DNA from: Candidatus Baltobacteraceae bacterium
Lineage (GTDB): Bacteria > Vulcanimicrobiota > Vulcanimicrobiia > Vulcanimicrobiales > Vulcanimicrobiaceae
Assembly: GCA_036489885.1 (NCBI GenBank)
Contig: DASXEW010000003.1
Location: 1-64,000, forward strand
Direction of reading: 5' to 3'
DNA length: 64,000 nt
The notes beneath the pieces are model-generated. The model was given only the letters and a program-made list of their open reading frames with translations. It had not been told where the DNA came from and made no database searches. The position numbers were made by a program, and so were the translations under genes. This document shows positions 58,709 through 64,000 of the stretch, piece after piece; within the stretch, counting starts at the first letter, position 1; each line of letters starts with the position of its first letter.

Positions 58709-59348
58709 TCTTCGCTCGCGACGTCCCCTTCCACTCAGCGGGCGCAACGAACGGCGGTGGCTCGCCCTCGCCAGTCTGCGCACGGTGCAAACCTTCGCGC
58801 GCATTTACACTTCCGGGATCAACTGCAATCGCGCGCTGGAAATACTGTATTGATCCGTTGCGATCGCCGTTGAGGAGCGCTTGATTTCCGGCCGCAAGCA
58901 ACAGCGTCTCTGAAAGCGGTTCGAACTGCAGGGCCTGATCGTAGTCCTTGAGCGCCGTCTGCCATTGGATGCGACGATGCGCCGGCTCGACGTAGCCGGT
59001 TTCCGCATCGAGCTGTCCTAAGCGCCAAAGCGCGTCAGCGAGCGCGACCTGATCGATGCGGTCGCGTTCGAGACGCTCAACGAGCTGTTCGTCGAGCGCA
59101 GTAGCGTCACGATAATTACCGGCCTTGTCGAGCGCATCGATTTGCGCACGCACCGTCAGGACATCAGCCACAGAATTCTGCGGGAAAAACGCGAGCGCGC
59201 GCGCCGGACGATCGCCAAGCGTACTTGCGATCAGCCGGGGAACGGAGATTCGCGCACCGGCTTGTCCGGTCGCTCCCTCTGCGATGACCTGTATCGCAGC
59301 CGCCGCGATCACGGCGATGCCAAAGGCTATCGCGCCAAGCGCCTTCAC
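58698..59348 (-). CDS. Membrane-anchored TPR protein
   Basis: Unknown function; protein-protein scaffold. GTG 59346-59348 overlaps the rmlD stop (GTGA) and gives 216 residues. An N-terminal membrane helix (ALGAIAFGIAVIAAAAIQVI) is followed by about 170 residues of tetratricopeptide-like helices (GNYRDATALDEQLVERLERD, VALADALWRLGQLDAETGYV, SETLLLAAGNQALLNGDRNG then SIQYFQRAIAVDPGSVNARE). The C-terminus is short and Pro-rich. It overlaps the Uma2 gene's end on the opposite strand by 11 bp. Confidence 0.8.
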   Translation of the reverse strand: MKALGAIAFGIAVIAAAAIQVIAEGATGQAGARISVPRLIASTLGDRPARALAFFPQNSVADVLTVRAQIDALDKAGNYRDATALDEQLVERLERDRIDQVALADALWRLGQLDAETGYVEPAHRRIQWQTALKDYDQALQFEPLSETLLLAAGNQALLNGDRNGSIQYFQRAIAVDPGSVNAREGLHRAQTGEGEPPPFVAPAEWKGTSRAKTTR

Positions 59349-60220
59349 GAAGCCCCAACGGAAAGACGTGCGGCGATGTAGCGCTGCAGTCCGTCCTGCC
59401 ACGACGGCATCGTAATGCCGATTTTTGCGAGCGCTTCATGCGCAAGCGCGCTATACGTCGGACGTTTCACGTTTGATGCGAAATCGCGATAGGACGCGGG
59501 CGTTATCTCCGTCGAGAGCCCGGCTAGACGCAGCGCTTCCTTCGCATACTCGAACCAGCTGCAGTGTCCGGCGTTGGTCACATTGTATAGGCCGTACGCC
59601 TCGCGCTCGATTACTTGCCGGATCGCAAGAGCGACATCACTCGCGAATGAAGGCGAAAATATAACGTCGGTGACAACGCGCGGCGTCTCGCCGTTTTCAG
59701 CTTGTTTTATGATGCGATTGACGAACGTGTGACCCTTTTGCGTCGCAGTGCGGAGTCCGTAAAGACCGCTGGTACGGAAGACGAACGCCTTGGGACGACT
59801 CAGTGCCGCCAGTTCGCCCGCCCGCTTGGATTCGCCGTACACGTTTACCGGTGCCGGCTCATCGCGTTCGGAATACGGCCTGCCGGCATCGCCTGCAAAA
59901 ACATAGTCCGAGCTAATCGTGGCAAAGGCCGCGTCGATCCTCACGCACGCGGCCGACAACCGGTCGACAGCAGTTGCATTGACGGCGAAGGCACGGTCGG
60001 GATTCTGCTCGCATTGATCGACGTTATGATACGACGCCGTGTTGATCACGATTGTCGGCTTGACGCGCGCGAATGCCTCCTCGACGGACGCATCGCTCTC
60101 GATCTCGATCGCCGTGTGATCGAGGCCGGTGACGCCACAATCTTCGAATACGCGCGTGAGTTCGGTACCGAGTTGCCCCGACGAACCAATGACCAAGGGA
60201 TGGCCCAGAAGTTGTGTCAA
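59345..60220 (-). CDS. rmlD: dTDP-4-dehydrorhamnose reductase-type enzyme
   Basis: Reduces a 4-keto-6-deoxy sugar nucleotide, probably dTDP-4-dehydrorhamnose. TTG 60218-60220 has AGGAGG at ideal distance and gives 291 residues. Motifs: PLVIGSSGQLGTELTRVFED (NAD(P)H), VINTASYHNVDQCEQNPDRA, ATISSDYVFAGDAGRPYSER, the catalytic YGESKRAGE (Tyr-x3-Lys), FRTSGLYGLR and SWFEYAKEALRLAG. No rmlABC in the window, so the exact substrate is inferred. Divergent from the FkbM gene. Confidence 0.87.
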   Translation of the reverse strand: MTQLLGHPLVIGSSGQLGTELTRVFEDCGVTGLDHTAIEIESDASVEEAFARVKPTIVINTASYHNVDQCEQNPDRAFAVNATAVDRLSAACVRIDAAFATISSDYVFAGDAGRPYSERDEPAPVNVYGESKRAGELAALSRPKAFVFRTSGLYGLRTATQKGHTFVNRIIKQAENGETPRVVTDVIFSPSFASDVALAIRQVIEREAYGLYNVTNAGHCSWFEYAKEALRLAGLSTEITPASYRDFASNVKRPTYSALAHEALAKIGITMPSWQDGLQRYIAARLSVGAS

Positions 60221-60260
60221 ACGGCCTCCTGCGGTGAGATCATTTCTCGGTCGCTCTGCC

Positions 60261-61082
60261 GTGACTCTCTCGAAAGTCCCTGCGATTCGCAACAGCTTGG
60301 CTGCCTTGCGGAGACTCGCGCGTCAGCGGCATACTCGAACACTCCAGCGCTTTTCCGATCTGCAAGCATTTGAGCGAAAAGTACTTTCGCAAAACGCCGA
60401 GGACGGTCTCATTCATGAAATACTGTTTCGTATCGGGGAGGACCGCTATTTCGTCGAGTTCGGCGTCGGCGACGGCATCGAGTGCAACACGGCTCTTCTT
60501 TCATTGCATTACGGATGGCGCGGCCTCGTCATAGAAGCGGACGCGACGAACGCGGAGCGCCTGCGCGAGCGCTATCGCGGCCTTTCGGTCGAAGTGCGCT
60601 CGGAATTCGTTACACGCGAGAGTATCGTAACGATCTTTCGCACGGCAGACGTCCCCAGCGAGTTCGACCTTCTTTCGATCGACATCGACGGTAATGACTA
60701 CTGGGTTTGGGAAGCGCTTGACGCATACCGTCCGCGCCTTGCCATCATCGAATATAATGCGAGCATTTCACCGGACCGCTTTTGGGTGATGCGGTACAAC
60801 GCCAAGCACGTGTGGGAAAAGACGCTGTACTATGGCGCCAGCATCCGTGCCCTCACGTTCCTTGCCGAAAAAAAGGGTTACGCGCTGATCGGTACCGACT
60901 CGCAAGGCGTAAACGCGTTTTTCGTGCGACGCGACCTGCTTGCCAAATCCGGGTTCCCCGAACGCGCGCCCAAAGACGTCTATCGAAAACCCGGCGGCAT
61001 TTGGCGGCTCTTCCCCGCGCAGATCGGGCCATCGGTTACCGACGCCGCGCAACTCTCCGACGCCGCGGTATGCGGAAGGTGA
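60261..61082 (+). CDS. FkbM-family SAM-dependent methyltransferase
   Basis: O-methylates a sugar or similar acceptor. GTG 60261 gives 273 residues; the frame further upstream is inside divergent rmlD. SAM motif I: RYFVEFGVGDGIECNTALLS, then LVIEADATNAERLRERYRGL and LLSIDIDGNDYWVWEALDAY, then RLAIIEYNASI. The C-terminal part (IRALTFLAEKKGYALIGTDS, VNAFFVRRDL) matches the FkbM group. It overlaps the glycosyltransferase gene. Confidence 0.87.
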   Translation: MTLSKVPAIRNSLAALRRLARQRHTRTLQRFSDLQAFERKVLSQNAEDGLIHEILFRIGEDRYFVEFGVGDGIECNTALLSLHYGWRGLVIEADATNAERLRERYRGLSVEVRSEFVTRESIVTIFRTADVPSEFDLLSIDIDGNDYWVWEALDAYRPRLAIIEYNASISPDRFWVMRYNAKHVWEKTLYYGASIRALTFLAEKKGYALIGTDSQGVNAFFVRRDLLAKSGFPERAPKDVYRKPGGIWRLFPAQIGPSVTDAAQLSDAAVCGR

Positions 61083-63055
61083 GCGCTCTGGTCTACTCCA
61101 TCATCATTCCCGGTCGCAACGAAAGCGCACGCATCGAGAGCACGCTCGACGATTTTGCGAAGACCTTCTACGATTCGGAGATCATCGTCGTCCTCAATGG
61201 TTGCACGGACGCAACGCCTGCCATCGTTCGCGGCCTGAGGGCGCAGTTTTCGAACATCGTCGTGGTCGAGATCGAAGACGCAGTCGGGAAAGGCGGCGCG
61301 GTGCGGGCCGGCATGCTCGTCGCCAAGGCTCCTGTCGTTGCGTACGTCGATGCCGATCACGCGACGAGCGCGGCCGAACTTCGCCGTTTGTGCGAATCGC
61401 TCGACGGTGACGGAATCGTTGCGTCCCGCTGGTGCAAAGGCGCGATTGTCGAGGTAGCGCAACCCTTTGCCCGACGGATTGCAAGCCGTGTGTTCAATGC
61501 TCTCGTGCGCGCAGCCTTCGGCTTGCGGTTTACCGACACGCAATGTGGGGCCAAGGTTTTTCGGACCGCGTCGATTCGCGACGTTCTGCCTTATGTTGAG
61601 ACATCGAACTTTGCATTCGACGTGGACCTGCTCTTTGCGATGAAGAATGCCGGGATGAACGTGCGCGAGGTACCGACGGTTTGGCGAGACGTTGAAGGCT
61701 CGCGCCTCAATCTCGTCCCGGCCTCGGCGCGCATGTTCGCTGCAATCGTGCGCTTGCGAATTCGAAACTCGTTCTTGCGCTGGGTTGTACCCGCATTCGA
61801 CCGGTTGTTTCCTACGTCGCCAATGCGCTCGCACTCGGGATTGAATATCCTCATCTTGAACTGGCGTGATCCCGAGCATCCGCAAGCCGGAGGCGCCGAG
61901 AAGTACTTGCACGAGATGGCGCGACGCTGGGTTGCGTCGGGCCATGCGGTTGAATGGCTGACGGCACGTTTCCCCGGGGCCGCTTCGACAACCACGATCG
62001 ATGGTGTTCGCGTTATGCGCGTCGGGAACGCGATGTCCGTGTACGCGCTCTTGCCGATCGCATACTTAAGGAAGTTCCGCGATAGATTCGACGTCGTCAT
62101 CGACGCGGAGAACGGGATTCCGTTCTTCAGCCCACTCTTCTCGATGAAGCCGAAGATCTGCCTCGTCTTTCACGTCCACCAGCAGGTGCTCAAGAAGTAT
62201 CTGCCTGCCGCAATCGGCAGCATACTGATCTGGGCCGAATCGTGGCTGATGCCCCGGCTTTATCGAACCAGCAAATTCGTCACGATCTCAAACGATACAC
62301 GCGAAGCAATGCACGCAATCGGCATTCCGCGGCAATCGGTTGACATCGTTTATAGCGGCGTCGACGCCGAAATGGTTCCCGGCACGAAATCGCTGGTCCC
62401 ATTGTTTGCCTACGTCGGTCGCTTGAAAGTGTATAAGCGCGTCGAGTGCATCATCGAAGCATTCTCCGCAGTGCGCGCCGCCTTTCCAAATGCAATGCTG
62501 CACATTGCCGGAGACGGCGACGACCGTGGACGCCTCGAGGAATGCGCACTCCGGCTAGGACTCGCGGAGAGTGTCGTCTTCGAAGGCTTAGTATCGCAGC
62601 AACGCAAGGTCGAGCTCTTGCAATCTGCGTGGGCCTACGTCTCCGCGTCGGAGATCGAGGGTTGGGGCATCGGCGTCATTGAGGCCAACGCGTGCGGCAC
62701 CCCTGCTCTCGTGTACGGGGTTCCAGGTTTGCGTGAAGCGGTCATCGATGGCGTGAGCGGCTTAGTTATCGAAGACGGGTCGGATCTTTCACCCGCGCTC
62801 CTCTCTATCGTGCGAGATGAACCGCTCCGGCGCCGGCTCGAATCCGGCGCAGTTTCTCGCGCTCGAGAATTCTCGTGGGACGCAGCCGCTCAGGCCATGG
62901 TTGACGTCGCGATGCACGCGGTGATCGGCGACTATTACGGCCTGGCGCATCTCTCGGGCGAGTGGAGTCTCATCAAGCGGGTTCGCAATGACGGCGACTC
63001 GATAGCGCTTGCGAAGATTCCGCTAGTGAGCGAGCGAAAGACAGCCGGTGGATGA
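61070..63055 (+). CDS. Fused GT2-GT4 glycosyltransferase
   Basis: Two sugar transferases in one 661-residue chain. The GT2 half (about 1-235) has VYSIIIPGRNESARIESTLD, AYVDADHATSAAELRRLCES (D-x-D), FTDTQCGAKVFRTASIRDVL and FDVDLLFAMKNAGMNVREVP, as in dolichol-phosphate-mannose-type enzymes. The GT4 half (about 250-620) has LILNWRDPEHPQAGGAEKYL, YVGRLKVYKRVECIIEAFSA and WGIGVIEANACGTPALVYGV (E-x7-E-like), as in GT-B enzymes. ATG 61070 or GTG 61079 (GTGA overlap with the FkbM stop) are possible starts. Likely builds a cell-surface glycan. Confidence 0.88.
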   Translation: MRKVSALVYSIIIPGRNESARIESTLDDFAKTFYDSEIIVVLNGCTDATPAIVRGLRAQFSNIVVVEIEDAVGKGGAVRAGMLVAKAPVVAYVDADHATSAAELRRLCESLDGDGIVASRWCKGAIVEVAQPFARRIASRVFNALVRAAFGLRFTDTQCGAKVFRTASIRDVLPYVETSNFAFDVDLLFAMKNAGMNVREVPTVWRDVEGSRLNLVPASARMFAAIVRLRIRNSFLRWVVPAFDRLFPTSPMRSHSGLNILILNWRDPEHPQAGGAEKYLHEMARRWVASGHAVEWLTARFPGAASTTTIDGVRVMRVGNAMSVYALLPIAYLRKFRDRFDVVIDAENGIPFFSPLFSMKPKICLVFHVHQQVLKKYLPAAIGSILIWAESWLMPRLYRTSKFVTISNDTREAMHAIGIPRQSVDIVYSGVDAEMVPGTKSLVPLFAYVGRLKVYKRVECIIEAFSAVRAAFPNAMLHIAGDGDDRGRLEECALRLGLAESVVFEGLVSQQRKVELLQSAWAYVSASEIEGWGIGVIEANACGTPALVYGVPGLREAVIDGVSGLVIEDGSDLSPALLSIVRDEPLRRRLESGAVSRAREFSWDAAAQAMVDVAMHAVIGDYYGLAHLSGEWSLIKRVRNDGDSIALAKIPLVSERKTAGG

Positions 63056-63438
63056 TCCGGCGCAACAATCCTTTCATCGATTTTGATCAACTCGAAGGGA
63101 GCATTCGTACGCACGCGGAGCAGCTGCGCGTGCAAGGCTACGCTTCGCCCGACGAGGTTCTCGCGCAGTATCGCGCCGCGGAAGCCTATCTCGATCGCGC
63201 CGAAGAGCTCAACCAGCCTCGATCGCGCATTCCGCGCCGCTTCGCGCCCTTGTTGCGTTTTGGGTCGATGGGACAGCTCTTCCTCAAGGCATACAACCTC
63301 GCGTTGCTTCCAACACGCCGATCGAACGCATTGCAAATCGAGGCGCTCCGCGAGCTGCTCGGGGCCGGACTCACGTTAACCAAACGGATTGAGGACCTCG
63401 AGCGTGAGATCGAACGCCTCCGAAACAAGGGCGAGTGA
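63052..63438 (+). CDS. Hypothetical coiled-coil protein in the glycan cluster
   Basis: Not recognised. The 128-residue, helix-rich protein has a C-terminal coiled coil (LLGAGLTLTKRIEDLEREIE then RLRNKGE) and an acidic N-terminal helix (FDQLEGSIRTHAEQLRVQGY). ATGA overlap with the GT2-GT4 gene and GTGA overlap with the following GT4 gene suggest co-translation. Small coiled-coil proteins of this type sometimes accompany glycosyltransferases that methylate or size O-chains, but nothing specific is seen. Confidence 0.75.
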   Translation: MIRRNNPFIDFDQLEGSIRTHAEQLRVQGYASPDEVLAQYRAAEAYLDRAEELNQPRSRIPRRFAPLLRFGSMGQLFLKAYNLALLPTRRSNALQIEALRELLGAGLTLTKRIEDLEREIERLRNKGE

Positions 63439-64000
63439 AGCGCAGCATCGCCCTCCTCACGCCGTGGTACGGCCCGGAGTGCACGGGCGGAGCCGAATCG
63501 CTTGCGCGTGAGCTCGCCGAGCGTCTCTCCGTGGAAAATAAAGTCACAATCCTAACGACAACGTCGCGTTCGTTCTTGCACGACTGGGACAAAGATTTTC
63601 ACAAGGCCGGACGCTCGAAGGAAGGGTCGAAGGACGTTTTACGATTTCGCGTCCGAAGGCGCGATCGTAGGATATTCAACGACCTCAACACGTCGCTCCT
63701 CGAGCTTCCGCAAGAACGCTGGGGCGAGGTTGCTCGCAGCCGGTCGTTCACCGATCCGTTCATCGAGAACTCGATCAACTCGCCGGACCTGGAGAATTAT
63801 CTAGCACGAGAGAGTGCATCGCACTATGATGCCGTCCTCGCGCTTCCGTATCTCTACGGTGTTGTCGTCCGCGGCATCGCTGCAGCGAGCGGGCCTGTAC
63901 ATCTCGTTCCATGTCTGCATGACGAAGCGTATGCGCGAATACCGCACATCGAAGACGCGTTTCACAAGGCACGAACGCTGCTCTTCAACAGCGCAGGCGA
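63435..64000 (+). CDS. GT4-family glycosyltransferase, N-terminal part (cut by window edge)
   Basis: GTG 63435-63437 overlaps the preceding stop; the frame is open to the window end (188 residues). The N-terminal donor-independent domain is seen: IALLTPWYGPECTGGAESLA, then LAERLSVENKVTILTTTSRS, and later YDAVLALPYLYGVVVRGIAA with VHLVPCLHDEAYARIPHIED, all typical of GT-B (GT4) N-domains with the Gly-Gly-Ala-Glu loop. The nucleotide-sugar-binding half lies beyond the edge. Confidence 0.88.
   Translation, partial: MKRSIALLTPWYGPECTGGAESLARELAERLSVENKVTILTTTSRSFLHDWDKDFHKAGRSKEGSKDVLRFRVRRRDRRIFNDLNTSLLELPQERWGEVARSRSFTDPFIENSINSPDLENYLARESASHYDAVLALPYLYGVVVRGIAAASGPVHLVPCLHDEAYARIPHIEDAFHKARTLLFNSAG

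Noticed and set aside
1-64000. tRNA, rRNA, insertion sequence or prophage genes
   Set aside because: No cloverleaf-like segment, rRNA core motif, transposase or phage structural gene was found by eye in the gaps; this cannot replace a tRNAscan or Rfam search.

Overview
The window reads as a contig from a high-GC, diderm, motile bacterium. The outer membrane is shown by a TonB-dependent receptor ending in aromatic residues and by several lipoproteins; motility by a flagellar export/rod operon. Genes are tightly packed with many 4-bp ATGA/GTGA overlaps, and GTG or TTG starts are common. A LexA with Gram-positive-type SOS boxes, a very compact flagellar gene set and abundant GTCATCCCGAGCG-type palindromic repeats would fit a deep-branching lineage such as Candidatus Eremiobacterota/Vulcanimicrobiota (WPS-2). 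That placement is inference only; no 16S rRNA or tRNA gene is visible here.

Layout. 1-7.9 kb (minus strand): flagellar operon flgB-flgC-fliE-fliF-fliH-fliI-lytic transglycosylase-unknown-flgF/G-fliM-fliN-fliP, then metF running off the edge. 8.1-15.2 kb: GNAT, rpsI, rplM, truA, DUF5069, amidase, lysS, greA, APC permease. 15.3-17.3 kb: a protein often auto-named quinate 5-dehydrogenase, paired with a homologue of cyanobacterial acyl-ACP reductase. 17.4-23.9 kb: beta-propeller-like protein, VOC protein divergent from a WYL regulator, lipoprotein, membrane protein, SRPBCC protein, class III aminotransferase, dusB. 24-28.8 kb: coaX, coaBC, FHA protein, YnbB-like PLP enzyme, then lexA divergent from a small LysM protein across a promoter region with two SOS boxes. 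29-34 kb: surface lipoprotein and TonB-dependent receptor. 34-42.8 kb: sucCD, thioredoxin-fold protein, acyl-CoA dehydrogenase, 3-hydroxyacyl-CoA dehydrogenase, thiolase, cation efflux, isoprenylcysteine methyltransferase-like. 42.8-45.7 kb: rmd and gmd (GDP-rhamnose synthesis); gmd carries a complete intein with a LAGLIDADG endonuclease. 45.7-53 kb: PilZ protein, SIS protein, DacB-like peptidase, and lysine 5,6-aminomutase kamE and kamD separated by a repeat-bounded fic gene. 53.1-55.6 kb: ECF sigma, anti-sigma, bactofilin-like membrane protein, hypothetical. 55.6-56 kb: HicAB. 56.1-64 kb: membrane and cell-surface glycan genes, including GT-C-like protein, rmlD, FkbM methyltransferase, a GT2-GT4 fusion and a partial GT4.

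How the genes fit together: the beta-oxidation-type trio (thiolase, Hbd, acyl-CoA dehydrogenase), succinyl-CoA synthetase and lysine 5,6-aminomutase suggest amino-acid and acyl-CoA catabolism. gmd and rmd supply deoxyhexose for the surface glycans that the glycosyltransferases at the right end would build.

The most notable observations are the gmd intein; the fic island inserted between kamD and kamE with a duplicated ~280-310-bp composite repeat on each side; a third, diverged copy of that repeat, all three placed just after stop codons of minus-strand genes; a FliF whose C-terminus looks like the FliG middle domain; and a bidirectional SOS-regulated lexA/LysM promoter region.
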